Below, in pieces: positions 34,001-46,372 of a DNA stretch of 64,000 bases (positions are counted from its first letter, which is position 1; each line of letters opens with the position of its first letter). This DNA is from Oryza sativa Japonica Group (taxonomy: Eukaryota > Streptophyta > Magnoliopsida > Poales > Poaceae), in contig NC_089041.1 in assembly GCF_034140825.1 (NCBI RefSeq), positions 25,495,501 to 25,559,500 on the forward strand, written 5' to 3'. The notes beneath the pieces were generated by a model. The model was not told the origin of the DNA. It worked only from the letters and a program-made list of their open reading frames with translations, and did not search any database. The position numbers and the translations under genes are program-made.

Positions 34001-34972
34001 CCATATCCGAACACAGCCTTAGGGTGTGTTTAGTTCACGCCAAAATTATAAGTTTGGTTGAAATTGGAATGATGTGATGGAAAAGTTAGAAGTTTGTGTG
34101 TGTAGGAATGTTTTGATGTGATGGAAAAGTTGGAAGTTTGTGTGTGTAGGAATGTTTTCATGTGATGGAAAAGTTGGAAGTTTGAAGAAAAAGTTTGGAA
34201 CTAAACTCAGCCCTAGTGTGGTTGTTGGTGCTGAATATTATTTTGATGTTCGCTTTCCATTTCATTTATTCCCTGAACTAGTTTGAAATCTTTATAGGTC
34301 ACATTCTCTTGTGAATTGCAGTTGCCCCTGAAATATGTTACTTTCTTTAGTAGTTTGAGTTCCATTCAGTTAGCAGTATATGGGTTTCAGTAACTCCATT
34401 TCGTTTGATTTTTGAAGGTGGTGAAACTAAGCATTCAAAATAGCATTCCTTCAGAGTACACGAGCATGGTCCTACTTCAAACATTGGAGAAGGTAGATGC
34501 AGCACAAAAGGTAAGTCCCACTGTTTTTATAATAATACCAATGGTCCCTGCTTATAAACTGGTTTACGAGAAATGGATCTTGTGACAACCACGCTAGCTC
34601 AGAACTCCCAACTAACTTGCCTGTTTACTCGAACAGGTCAAGCAGAAACTGAAAGGTCACAAGGGCCCCGACGAACCTCGACGGATCCCGCTCCAATGCC
34701 TCAAGCTCGGGTTCGGCGACCGGGCCGCCACCAGGGAGAACCTCGTCACGGGTTTCGGCGACGTGAAGCCGCTGGAGACGTTCGAGATCCTCAACAAGGC
34801 CGCCGGCTGCTGCAGCCGCCTCGCCGACTGCCTCTGCTGCATGTGCTGCATCAAGGCCTGCAACAAGATGAACGACCAGTGCGCCATCGTGATGACGCAG
34901 GTCTGCGCGGCGTTCGCCTGCCTCGGCTGCTACGAGTGCTGCGCCGAGCTGTGTTCAGGGTCCGACTCGTAG
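28042..34972 (+). CDS. VIT and vWA domain protein with Cys-rich C-terminus
   Basis: Thirteen exons: 28042-28461, 29598-29747, 29844-30056, 30158-30247, 30490-30603, 31060-31329, 31430-31586, 31921-31998, 32536-32636, 33011-33181, 33315-33389, 34418-34510, 34637-34972; GT-AG, in phase, 755 residues. After a Gly/Pro-rich N-terminus comes a VIT-like beta domain (about 95-320), then a vWA domain starting AVVFVIDTSGSMQGHPLENV, with an intact MIDAS DxSxS and later GGGTDIMHPL and LMTDGSVDDE, which is expected to bind a divalent metal and a protein partner. This architecture resembles inter-alpha-trypsin-inhibitor heavy chains and their plant relatives. The last 65 residues hold 15 cysteines (GCCSRLADCLCCMCCIKACN). 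No signal peptide is evident. The function in plants is not known to me. Intron 11 holds two MITEs. Confidence 0.9.
33560..34019. mobile_element. long-TIR MITE in intron 11 of the vWA gene
   Basis: Arms of about 150 bp are inverted: AAAACGGAGCGATCCATTAG on the left against CTAATGGACCGATCCGTTTT on the right, continuing through TTTTTGCAAAACACACACCG and the reverse pattern. The outer tips are diverged, so the left limit is approximate. Relatives of its inner arm occur near 55320-55460 and 61820-61930. Confidence 0.65.
34022..34213. mobile_element. MITE with GTTTAGTTC ends in intron 11
   Basis: Ends GGGTGTGTTTAGTTC and GAACTAAACTCAGCCC are inverted and flanked by TA. The interior has about three repeats of a 45-bp unit containing GATGTGATGGAAAAGTT. 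Same family as 52039-52178. Confidence 0.8.
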
Positions 34973-35713
34973 CCGTCTGGTTTTGTGTTTGTAATTTGGG
35001 GAGAGAGGAGAGTATTCGAGTGTACATAGATAGAGTTTGCGAAGAAGAAAAAAAAGCCCGTGCATCTCCATACTGTACAGCTTGATCAAGGATGGTCACT
35101 TGGTCAGGTGATCAGGTCGGTCGTTGGTTGTACAATTTACCCATGAAAAAGCCATCAGGTTTCAGGTTTGGACCTCTCCAAAGTCCAAACGTTCTGGTGC
35201 TGGTTTAGAGACATTTGTGGGTTATTTGGTTTTGAGGAATCAAGCCATTTATGGGATGATGGGGGCGATAAGATAGATCAAGCTGTTCTGTTCCTGTTAC
35301 TCGGACAAAACAAATCGATAGAATCGAGTGGTCAATTGACTCGAACGCCCATTGGCCATTGGGAGTGTATTTCATCCTGGTCAGCTACTCCTTTCATTTG
35401 GGTAGTGCCATGCATGAACCTACATCGCAATTCGCAAGACGTGGAAAAAAAGATATTGACAAATAACGTATTTCCCCACAAAGGAACTAGTGAGTTCGCT
35501 AGTACGGCCAATCAGAGTCCATCCAAATTGGCCAACATGTGGTTATATATCGATTTTTTCCTGTCTCAGTCTTAATGAGGGAAAACAATGTATATTAATT
35601 TATGACTTAATGATCTTAAAACTTGCAGTTGCGACTTACATTTTTTTATTTACTCACCCACTATGAACTAAACAATGGCTACTCTCGGCCAGTACAGCCT
35701 CTGCCTTGTTGCT

Positions 35714-35950
35714 ACGTCCCATTTTAAATCCAGTTGTGAGTTTTCGTGTCTAATGTTTGACCGTCCATCTTATTTAAAAAAATTATATATATTTCTTTTT
35801 GAAAAAATTAGTCATACATAAAATACTATTTATATCTTATCATCTAATAACAATAAAATTACTAATTATAAAAAAAATTAAATAAGATGAACGGCCAAAT
35901 ATTATACATATACTGTACAAAACTGCGATCTTTCTAGGATGGTGGTAGTA
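35714..35950. mobile_element. degenerate Stowaway-like MITE
   Basis: Inner arms GTTTGACCGTCCATCTTATT and AATAAGATGAACGGCCAAAT are inverted; the outer ends are poorly conserved. Confidence 0.5.
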
Positions 35951-36019
35951 CATTCTAAACCATTGTTTTTTTTTTGCCCGATAACACGAAAGATACATGT
36001 GCATGCACACCCTCATGAC

Positions 36020-36187
36020 TAGTGGCGGAGCCAAAATTTTTCTAAACTTAGGGCTCAATTAGTTGAATATATATAATTTTGCCTTTATCTTCTAGTTTTT
36101 AAAGTTTTAAAATGGAATTTCAATGAATATTTAGGACTAGGAATAGGGTTGCAAGCCCAAGCTGCCCTACTCCTGTCTCCGCCCCTG
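36020..36187. mobile_element. hAT-type MITE
   Basis: 168 bp, ends TAGTGGCGGAGCC and TCTCCGCCCCTG (inverted), flanked by an exact 8-bp duplication CTCATGAC (36012-36019 and 36188-36195), the length made by hAT transposases. Confidence 0.85.
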
Positions 36188-37069
36188 CTCATGACTACTC
36201 TTATCAGCACGATCAACATACAGAGGTGAAACAATATTTATGATTGTACATTTTTTTTAAACCCCGATCGTACATTTTATATTTAGGGAAATTTATAGAA
36301 GATCACTCCAAATGTCACACTGAGTTTAAGATTTCCGCTATAAGATGATCTTTTGTGAATACTCACCTCCTAGTTCACCTTAGTTTGATATTCCTCCCCA
36401 GTTGCTCACACTATTTTTTTTCTCTTTTCTCATGTGTTATACGACTTAGCTCATCTCTTGATGTATATGACCCTGAACACATTATCTTTCTTAGCAGCAC
36501 AGTGTCACACTGAGCTCATTTTCATCGTTTTTGAATCCTCGAAGAAACTAGCCACCCGAAACCCCATGAGGCAAGCGCAGTAGCTCATCTTTCGACAACC
36601 CTGATGTTCAAGTGCGGAGACTCGTGATCACACTGCCCAACAAGGTGTTGGCGTGTCATGTGTAAGAATGTCACAATCGTGTCATTAGGCTTGATCAACA
36701 TGAGTGGTGACCACAACTCCTCCCGTATTAGTATTCATGTGAACACATGTGGGGGGGGGTTTGTCACGAGAATGGACGAGCAATGGCAATCAGGGGAATC
36801 TCAAATCAAGGTGAACTAAGAGAGGGGGGTGTATTTACCACAAATCGTCTTATAGGGGGAAACTCAAACTTATAGTGACATTTGAGATGGTTTTTACAAT
36901 TTTTCCATTATATGTGTCATAATTTAAACCCTGATAAATAGAGTCATAAATGCATTCAACTTCTTCCTTTATAATCCACCCTGTTGCTACTGCGGCTGCT
37001 ACCGTACTATGATGGTGTCACGCATGACCCAAGCTAGAACTACAATAATTCTTTATTTCATATTTTATA

Positions 37070-37303
37070 CCCCCTCATATTTTAATGTATGACGCCGTTG
37101 ACTTTTTAACCAACGTTTAACCACTCGTCTTATTCAAAAATTTTATACAAATATAAAAATACTTATGTCATGCTTAAAGAACATTTGATGATAAATCAAG
37201 TCACAATAAAATAAATTATAATTACATAAATTTTTTGAATAAGACGAAAGGTCAAACGTTTATCAAAAAGTTAACAGCGTCATACATTAAAATACGGAGG
37301 GAG
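37070..37303. mobile_element. Stowaway MITE
   Basis: Between TA dinucleotides, ends CCCCCTCATATTTTAATGTA and CATTAAAATACGGAGGGAG, with inner arms CCACTCGTCTTATTCAAAAA and GAATAAGACGAAAGG. Confidence 0.85.
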
Positions 37304-38953
37304 TACATCTTGAAATATTGACAATATCTCACAAGGCGTAAAAAAAACAAAAACAAAACAAAAATGAACAACACATTTCCGCACAAGGGAAATGATCAGC
37401 TTTTGCAGTTCGGCCAATGAGAGCCCACCCATATGGGCCAACATGGATCCCGGGGAGGACAAGTGTCACGACCAGGCTCCTCCGTGTCGGGCTGACACCT
37501 GTTTGTTAATGACCACTCATCGATCTAATTACCCCCCTCTCTTTGATTAACCAAAACTTTCTCCGCCATTAATTACTCCCCACGAGGCACAGAGGCCTCG
37601 TTAATCTCCGCCTAAATATCGGGGAGATCGTTCCAGGGGGTGGTTAGTGGCGCTTAATCAAGTTGATTAGGCCCGCGCCCCGGGGGATTAAACTAGGGCA
37701 CAGATGGATGGGTCCGTGCGAAGCCACGTATACTTTGCACGGATCGATCTGGCCACCGTTGGATCGGCGTGAGGCGGCGGCTGAGGATGCGCCACGTCGG
37801 CCGCTTCGGTTGCTGGGCTCTTTGGGCTTTGGCTATTGGCTACCCGCACCGGAACACCTGGGTCGTACGGACGGGGTTGGGGATATTCTACCGGTTTAAA
37901 GGACTGGCTCTGGAGCTTTGCAGATAATCCTCATGTGCCCTAGTTTTCAGGATCTTTCTGATGATCGGATGGCTTAGGAAATTCTGAATAAATTTGGTTT
38001 TAAATAGGAATTTAAGATTCGGGATCAAATTTGGTTGTATTTTAAAAGATTTAAAAAATTGGGGTTGTTCGGTAGCTAAGTGTACCTTGATTACAACTGC
38101 ACAGTCTAGCCGTTAGACACTTGCTGCTGTTGGCGGGTTACCGTCCTGTTGGCTGGTTATAACCGTTGTTGTCGTTTCTAATTGATAGCTAGCAGTAATG
38201 AATTATTTTAATATAGAAATAATGGATTAATGATGGCTTTTTACGACGGATCGGGTATAGGCTTGTTGAAAGCTTGGGGTAGTTACACTGATAAAACTAT
38301 ATTGCCGCTTGAGAAAAAGATACGCAGAAAATAGTAATTCAGGGTTATTTCAGTGTCCAAAAAAGGTGTAGATCCGCATACAACCTATGCAATGTACCTT
38401 TGAGAACGAATACCATGAGCATGTATTGGCTAAGCTAGATACACACACTAAAATCCAGTGGCCGCCTTATGAATGGATGGATGCATTCAAACAAGTACGC
38501 AATTTGGCCACTAAACTCGCTCGACCGATCGAGATTAGCCAATGGCTCGCTGACTTAATCTCTGTAGCACTCTCACTTCACTTGTAACCCTTCCTATTTA
38601 AATTCCATGGGGGGTAGGGGACCCTGAATCCCACTTCCCATTTCTTTTACACCCCAATCTCACCCTCTCCATCTCTCTCTCTCAAGCTCTAAACTCAATG
38701 GTAATGGGCACTTAATAGTAGCACTAATACTAGCTACTGTTTTAGCAGCAGCATCCAAGCCCAATCAAATCAAGCTGCCTCACTGAAAGTCTGAAACTGG
38801 CCAATCAGAGAGCTCCTGCAAAAACAACCCTGAAACTACTCTGGTTTGCTATCATCCAGCTAGATTCTGTTGCCTCCTAACATCGTCGTTTCGCCGCCGT
38901 CACTTTGCTCGAATCATCAGAGCTCTAGGGCTACCTGCTAATTAACCATAGCC

Positions 38954-40729
38954 ATGGGGGTAAGTAAGCTCGATCAAGTGCATGTTAGGTTTCAGTAAAT
39001 TATGTGTTTTCATATGAGATATATGTTTGATTTTTTTGTAATTATGTTCTGTTTGCAGATTATTAACTGGATGCAGAATCGACTCAGTACTGCTAAACAA
39101 GACAAGAGACGAACTGAAGCTGCTGCTGTGGCCTCGTCAGCTCGCAGTAAGTTTTACTTTGTTTTGATTTGAACATTTGAACTGTTATAATTTTCATGTT
39201 AAATTCTTGTGATTCAAACGTGCATGTGTAAGTTATATACGTATGTAAGTGGAGTTGGATATATTTTGCATGGTTTTTGACGTTTGTTCGTCGACGTGGA
39301 TGCATGCATGGATGCTACAGGACGAGGAGGAGGGGGAGGAGAGAGTTGCCGCCAAGAAGAAGCTCGCGACGAGATCAAGATCGCCGGAGATCACCTCCTC
39401 TCCATCGGCACGCTCGGGAACGAGTCGCCGCCGCGACCGCCGGCGGCGGCGGCGGCGACGGCGGCAGAGGAGGTGGCGGACTTCACCATCGAGGAGGTGA
39501 AGAAGCTGCAGGAGGCGCTGAACAAGCTGCTCCGGCGAGCCAAGTCCACCAAGTCCGGCAGCCGCCGCGGCTCGACGGCGGCGGAGCACGACGCCGACGA
39601 GCGCTCCTCCTCCTCCTCCTCCTCCGGCAGCCAGCTGCTGCTGCCGCTCGACAGGTTCCTCAACTGCCCCTCCAGCCTCGAGGTCGACCGGCGCGTGGCG
39701 GCGGCCGACGGCGAGTTCTCGCCGGACACGCAGATCATCCTCAGCAAGGCGCGCGACCTCCTCGTCAACACCAATGGCGGCGGCGCCATCAAGCAGAAAT
39801 CCTTCAGGTTCCTCCTCAAGAAGATGTTCGTCTGCCGCGGCGGCTTCTCGCCGTCGCCGGCGCCGCCGCCCACCTTGAAGGATCCAGTCGAATCAAGAAT
39901 CGAAAAGGTCTCAATTAAACAGTAGAACAAGTTATCATCTACTCACTCCATTTCATATTATAACATATTATAATTCGTTTTGAATTTTTTTTCCTAGTTA
40001 AACTTTCTTTTAAGTTTGATTACATTAGTAAAAATATAACAAACATATTATCGAAATATATTCAATGTTACATTTAATAAGACTAATTTGACGTCGTAGA
40101 TGTTGATAATTTTTTCTATAAACTTGGTTAAACATAGAGAAATTTGATTAGGAAAAAAAAGTGAAAACAACTTATGATATGAAATGTTGGTTAAACATAG
40201 AGAAGTTTGATTAGGAAAAAAAGTGAAAACAACTTATGATATGAAATGGAGGGAGTAACTAATAATGATATGATCAGTGACGAAAGTATGAAACAGTGCA
40301 AACTAATATGGTTTGTTTTGTTTTGTTTTGCATTTTGTGTTCATATGCAGTTGTTCAGGACGATGCTTCACAAGAGGATGAACGCTCGACCGAGTAATGC
40401 TGCGGCGTCGTCGTCGAGGAAATACTATCTTGAGGATAAGCCGAGGGAGAAGATGCAAAGGGAGCATCTCCATGATGATGAAGATGATGATGAGAATGCA
40501 GAAGATATCTTTAAATGGGACAAAACTGATTCAGATTGTAAGTGAGAGTTAATATTCTTCTTGCTGCATATATTTGTTTGCATTCATGGACATATTTTCA
40601 AACATATATGCATGAAAAGATTACATATATATTGCAGTAAGTATAGTTTGTGTAGAAGTAATTGATTAAGCATCAACTTATGAGTGGATTTTCTTGATGT
40701 TTTTTGCAGTCATTGTTCTGGAGATGTAG
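38954..40729 (+). CDS. qSOR1: LAZY/DRO1-family gravitropism protein (qSOR1/DRL1-like)
   Basis: Five coding exons: 38954-38959 (only ATGGGG), 39059-39146, 39321-39907, 40351-40537, 40710-40729; GT-AG, in phase, 295 residues. The layout with a tiny first and a tiny last exon is typical of the LAZY family. Family motifs are in order: MGIINWMQNRL at the N-terminus, HLLSIGTLGNE, FTIEEVKKLQEALNKLLRR, PLDRFLNC, KSFRFLLKKMFVCRGGF, and the conserved C-terminus FKWDKTDSDFIVLEM with its IVLEM motif. These proteins act in statocytes, where they set auxin flow and the growth angle of roots or shoots. I assign qSOR1/DRL1 from recall of rice gene order beside elongation factor 1-beta'; the family is sure, the exact name less so. 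Intron 3 carries a Stowaway MITE. Confidence 0.85.
39942..40255. mobile_element. Stowaway-like MITE in intron 3 of the LAZY-like gene
   Basis: Ends CTCACTCCATTTCATATTA and TATGATATGAAATGGAGGGAG, flanked by TA. The right arm is tandemly duplicated, with two copies of a segment of about 60 bp starting TTAAACATAGAGAA. Confidence 0.8.
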
Positions 40730-41694
40730 ACCGAGACGCACGATTCAATGCGATCATTATTGTTTGCACAATGGTAAGTGATATATAGTGGAATGTGAAC
40801 CCTACACTCTTGCTCAGTCAAATTAAGCACTGAATTCTGGATGCCATTCTGTTTTCTTCAGACTACATGATGGTGGCCTGGTGTCCTGATTTACGCGGAG
40901 GAAAATTCGCAGTAATTTTGATGCCACAATAATCCCCATTTGTTCATGAGGTTCAGTTGAATGGCGAATCGATCGCACGGGACAACATACAGAACCGAAT
41001 GCGATGCGCGACGGTGTAATTCTGAACGAAGATCAAACGTCGACTGGCTGGCTAGTTCAATCATTATTGGATTTGAGCTGAAAATAGGAGAAATTTTCAA
41101 GCTCTGTTATCTTTTTCTTTTTTTCAGATTTCAGATACAGTTGGTGTACGTTTCACCATATAGTACTACTCCCCCCAATGTATACTCCATTTCCATTAAA
41201 TTTGTGGGATACAGCAACAAGTTTTCATTTCATTTCATCTGCTAGTGAACCCCTCATGCTCTTATTCTACCTACCCTTGATCATCTCAAGAACATTGGTG
41301 CATGATAAATATACACCAGAATGTACCGAAACAGCAGTGCAACTAGGGTTCTTGGGGCATGCCCATGGCCGAAATCGGTAAGCCAACCTGGAGCAGAGGC
41401 TACAAAATTCCCAAATCTCCATCGGCATCCTGAATTTCTCTGATCAGGGGCAGGCCCCCCGGCCGGCACATTTGTGTGTGTTTGTGCCCAACTTTGGGAA
41501 AAAAAGGTGGCCAGGAGTGGCTGCCAAGCAACATTCTACACCTTTGGCAAATGCCGATGTGCCATTGAATATATATGTGATCACTACTCACTTGTGTGTG
41601 TACATTTATGTACTGTATCTTATGTTCAGATGTACTAATATATCCATATATGTACTCTACTAGTAGACTACTAGTATGCTAAAATACATTGGTA

Positions 41695-41929
41695 CTCCCA
41701 CTATCCAATAATATAAGAGATTTTGAGTTTTTACTTATAACGTTTGACCACTTGTCTTATTCAAATTTTTTTAAATTATTATTTATTTTATTTGTGACTT
41801 ACTTTATTATCTATAGTATTTTAAGCACAACTTTTTGTTTTTTATATTTGAAAAAAAAATTGAATAAGATGAGTGGTCAAATGTTATAAGCAAAACCTCA
41901 AAATCCCTTATATTATGGGACGGATGGAG
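41695..41929. mobile_element. Stowaway MITE
   Basis: Between TA dinucleotides, ends CTCCCACTATCCAATAATAT and ATATTATGGGACGGATGGAG, with inner arms CCACTTGTCTTATTCAAATT and GAATAAGATGAGTGGTCAAA. Confidence 0.85.
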
Positions 41930-42408
41930 TACTTGATTTGGATGATTGATGAAGAGGCCCTTTTCTCTCATGAGACATTTGGTCTTTGTTAGATGAGGAA
42001 GGATCCTAGGGATCCACAAGATGAGAGATAAACTTAAATAGGAGCTATGCATGATACTATGCTGGTAGAGTTTGTTATCAAGAGCTAATAGTCCAGATTA
42101 ATGTGCATTCATTAATCTCTGACTCTTGAAGAATGTCTGGACAGAAAAGAGGCACCCATCATCATTCACCGTTGGATCGATGAACAAAATAAAAGTAGTA
42201 CACATCTGGGTGTGTGTGGAGTTCTAGAATGAAGGCTAGAGAAGCAGCGAGAAGCTGCCGCGATGTGGTCCTGAATCCCGTGTCGCTTTTCGGCTAGAAA
42301 AGAAATGCATATATATCTGAACATGCGGTTTCTGAATCTACACCGAGCTTAGATATCATCGCATTGCATGCAGTCCTATAGATTATCTACTACTAATCTA
42401 TGGTGTTA

Positions 42409-42671
42409 GGGCACCCACAATGGTTATCTATAGGCTCTCTATAAGAGATTCATGTCAGCATATTTTCCTACTTGGAATGTATTAAATGAAGAGAGAGAGC
42501 AAAGCTATCTACTAACTTAGAGATAGTCTATAGAGAAAAACGAGACAATGCATGAGAGAGCTATAGATACCAATGTAGACATACTATTAAGGTGGTTTAC
42601 TATTAATCGAGTCTATTGCTGAGATGTACATGTTTTATAGATAGCACCTTACTTTACCATTGCGGGTGCTC
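42409..42671. mobile_element. Tourist-like (PIF/Harbinger) MITE
   Basis: 263 bp flanked by TTA on both sides. Ends GGGCACCCACAATGG and CCATTGCGGGTGCTC are inverted repeats. Confidence 0.82.
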
Positions 42672-43723
42672 TTAGTAACTGATGATGGTCAACTTCTGAT
42701 GGGTGACATATCTGCGGTGAATCACTCAGATATTGCTGTATCCCTCTGGGAACTAGCAGTTGACTAGCTAGTGCCTAGTAGACACTAGTCGAGGATTTCC
42801 AGGGTAGACTGACAAAGAATTAATGGAAAGAGTGAAGGTTACTAGGTGAAGCAGGAAATTTTACTGCTCAGGATCATATGCTGCCTATGTAGGTCAAAGA
42901 TCGGATGTGCTTATCGTAAGCTGAATATTCCTTGAGCAGCTTTCAAGAGGATTGTGAAGAGAAACTTTATTTATCGCATGTTGCCTAAGTGCTGCTTCAG
43001 CAATGCCAGCCCACGAGCCACGAGTCAGGGATGCCAATGGAAGAAAACCGATACCGAGAGGTGAAACCACCTATTTTGCCATGATAATTGTTACTTTGAT
43101 CGTGATATATGCACCAACACTCAGCTGTGAATTCACCAATTCGAACCTGATAAGTGATAACAGTAGACAATGCTCTTCATTACAGAAAAGAAAGTAGAAG
43201 ATATGTGTGACAAACCGAACATCGATACCGAACGGAAATCACGTATTTCAGGACAGGCCTGATGAGAGCGCACAGGGCTATACTTCAGAAGAGCGAAAAA
43301 ACCAGGCTGTGCAATGCATAAGAGATAGAACAAACAGCACAACCAAAGTTTCCCCTACAGTTTTGGTAGGAGCAGAAAAACTTTAGCCGCAAAAGCGATG
43401 AAGCAATCAAGCAAAGCGAAAGACGGGAGAATTGAAGACCGCATCAAAACTGGATCGACCAACAATGCCGCTATGGTGACACAGGCAGACACAGTAATAA
43501 TAACCTGATTGGTCTTTAAACATTAAAGGAGGAGAAAACGATCTCAGTAGAAGTAGAGTGCTACAATCTCAACACAAAACGGGCTCAAGTACTAGTTGAC
43601 ACCACGAACGACACATCAATGGTAATTCAAACTTCTAGATTGAAGTATCAACGGTAATTCAAACTTCCGGATTTTTCTTTTTATCTTTGTGCACCGATCG
43701 CCATCACCTGACTCAAGGAAGAT

Positions 43724-45386
43724 CTCTGCAATAAAACATAATCAAAACATTAGTTCTGAACAAGGATGGCTCAAGGCAGATGAAATTTACATGACCATAT
43801 GAAATCAAATTGATGTGCTGCAAATGAGATATCTAGATATGAGCAACTTGCTGAATAAAGAGAGTAATATGCAGCAAATCAGGTATCTAAGCCTACTGAA
43901 TAAAGAGAGTAATGTGCAGCAAATGAGGTATCTAGATATGAAACATCAGGACATTATCATTTACAGAATAATATATATGGCATGCATCATCATTTAAAGA
44001 ATAATATAGGATCGATTCCTTAAAATAAGACAGCTGGTCATCCGATTGCTTCAGTATAATAACAAGAACAACGCTAGCAAATAAAACGACGGGCTCTGAT
44101 ACTTATGGAATAACTTACAGATCTTGTTGAACGCAACAATGTCGCAGCTCTGGATGTACTCATTCGCTGGTTCGGTGTAGAAGTAGTCCTCAATCAGACT
44201 ATCAACCGACACAAGATCATCGACAATGGTCATCATGATTTGCAATTTCTTGATACCGTAACCAACCGGGACAAGCTTGGCTGCAAACAGTGGTATATAT
44301 TCATGTCACAATCTAACCAAACTAGCAAAAGCAAAAGACAGTACATTCGTAGGAAGAAATTTAATGTAGTAACATACATGCGCCCCAAAGGAGGCCTTCC
44401 ATCTTAACATTCCTCACAGCTTCTTCCAATTTGGTCATGTCAGTCTCATCGTCCCATGGTTTGACATCAAGCAACACTGAGGACTTCCCAGCTGAATAAA
44501 AAGGTGTTGACAAGTTAGAAGTAGCACTTTGCATTATAATGAATAGTGATGATTTGGTCTTAATTTACAGCTACAGATGAGAATAAAATAAAATGAATAA
44601 TTGTATTATTCATTGCATAAAAATGGTATAGTATAATGCAGGATGGCATACATTCCTTCTTCTTGCCAGAAGCCTTGACAGCAGCAGCACGCTCCTCAGC
44701 TGCCTTCTTCTCCTCTTCAGTCTCCTCACCAAAAAGGTCAACATCGTCATCATCGTCATCATCAGCTGCAGGAGCCTGAAATTAGAAGATATGATGATAT
44801 ATTAGAGATGGTAACCAGCACCATTGAACCACAAAAACGTAATTTGCAAACAGCATCAAATCACAATTCACAGTACTATGCTAGAACACTTCACAGATTT
44901 CAGGCAAACAAGACAAGGCTAGGGTTGTATGACCTTTGCATCAGCAACATCAGGGGTTGAAGCTGAAGGAACAGCTGTCGACTCGACCTTTACGCCTTGA
45001 CCATCAGCAGTAACTCCACTGAAATACAACATTCAGAAAATTCACAACACTGAACATAAAATGTAAGAGAATAAAAAAAGGGGAAAAATGCATACCTCAG
45101 ACGTAGGAGTGCATCAATGTGAGTAAACCACCTAGCAACATTGGTATAGCTTGAAGAGGGCGCAGTTGAAAATGCAGAGTACACAGCCAAGTCATCGTTG
45201 GAGGCTTGGTACCTGGAAACAGATAATTGAAGGGTTTAAGTCCAGTGAACATAAATGGCAATTCAGAAAATAAGGTGGACAGTGGACACTGATCATATAC
45301 CCAGAGATGTAGCTGCGAGTGAGAAGGTACTCATCGAGCTTTTTGAGGCCTGCCTCTGAGCTAACGTTGGTGAAAGAAACCGCCAT
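43724..45386 (-). CDS. elongation factor 1-beta' (eEF1B guanine-exchange subunit)
   Basis: Coding exons on the minus strand: 45386-45301, 45212-45096, 45018-44934, 44775-44652, 44491-44378, 44280-44119, and two final bases 43725-43724 that complete the stop codon; 229 residues. The protein starts [20 protein letters not shown] with a GST-C-like N-terminal part (about 1-70), an acidic linker with seven Asp ([20 protein letters not shown]), and the C-terminal exchange domain ([57 protein letters not shown]). It reloads eEF1A with GTP during translation elongation. A 5' UTR intron runs from near 46182 to 45421 (CCG/GTAAGC to AACAG). The donor after exon 3 (GTCATA) is weak. Highly similar to the rice protein I remember. 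Confidence 0.93.
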
Positions 45387-46285
45387 CTCCCCCTCAAGAA
45401 AAAAGACTGAAAGTGACCTGTTGGCACATAGAGAATTGTTTCAATCAACCAAAAGAGCTAATTCACAATAACCAATGCATGGTACAATTTACAACCATAG
45501 ATGTTACTTAAGTTGTACATCAGTACTGAATCTAAACCTTTCATTTGTTTCTCAAGTTTCATATCTTAACTAAAAGTTGAAACATGACAGCATTTCACAC
45601 ATTGGACTTCATACCCAACTAATAACTAGGCATTCAGAAATAAAAGCTTCTAGTGCATTGAACTACATAAACAACTACACAATTGAACACCGCATCCGGA
45701 TGCTATGGAAGAGCACCAGCAAATCAAAAACAACACTCCTATATCCACTACAGCAGTACAGCTATGCATCTCTTCACTAATAGTATACAAATCTAAGCAC
45801 AGGAACTCCAATAACTTAAAACTTTGCTTCAAGGTTCAAACAGCACTAACTCATCATGATTTCAAGAACCAGGAGACCACGAACAGCATGTATCCACTAA
45901 GGCCAGCAGCTTCCCCACTCACACTACCCTAGATTTCAAAAAATCTAGCTACAAAATCACAGACGAACCAATCCCCCCAAACCTAATCGCCACACCATTC
46001 GACGGAAAACTAACTAACACAAGGTGAATCCATCAGAGCTAAACAGGTCAACAAACACCGGAAATCTCGCGCACGGCTCCACCAAACAGAACAACAGAAC
46101 GGCGCCAAATCGGCGAGATGCCTGACGAGGCGACGAACTATCCGGGGGAGGGACGAGGGGGAGCTTGCGGCGGCGAGGCTTACCGGATTGGATCGGCGGC
46201 GAGGGGAGGAGGAGGAGAGGCAGCGGCGGCGGCTGCTGGCGACGGCGCGGTGTAGGAGCGGCGAGACGCAGCGGGGGGCGAGCGA

Positions 46286-46293
46286 ATATATAT
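46286..46293 (-). promoter_or_regulatory. TATA box of eEF1B gene
   Basis: ATATATAT on the minus strand, about 100 bases upstream of the donor of the noncoding first exon. Confidence 0.6.
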
Positions 46294-46372
46294 TGAGGGT
46301 TTGTGTGGCTGGTCTCAGCCGTCGGATCGGATCCAACGGTGAGGGGGATTCCTTCTCGGGGACGGGATCTGA

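Larger units (their letters stand above)
34973..38953. other. intergenic between vWA gene and LAZY-like gene
   Basis: Contains the MITEs listed below, a diverged duplicate pair with CCAAT motifs (35467-35545 and 37375-37450), and toward the right the promoter of the LAZY-like gene with a likely TATA (TATTTAAAT, about 38596) and a CT-rich leader (38660-38690). Otherwise nothing recognised. Confidence 0.5.
40730..43723. other. intergenic between convergent LAZY-like and eEF1B genes
   Basis: 3' ends of two convergent genes with MITEs (41695-41929, 42409-42671). The 3' UTR of the eEF1B gene extends somewhat below 43724. A degenerate repeat, ATGAGATATCTAGATATGA and similar, occurs three times at 43820-43940 within the last intron of that gene. 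Nothing else recognised. Confidence 0.45.
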
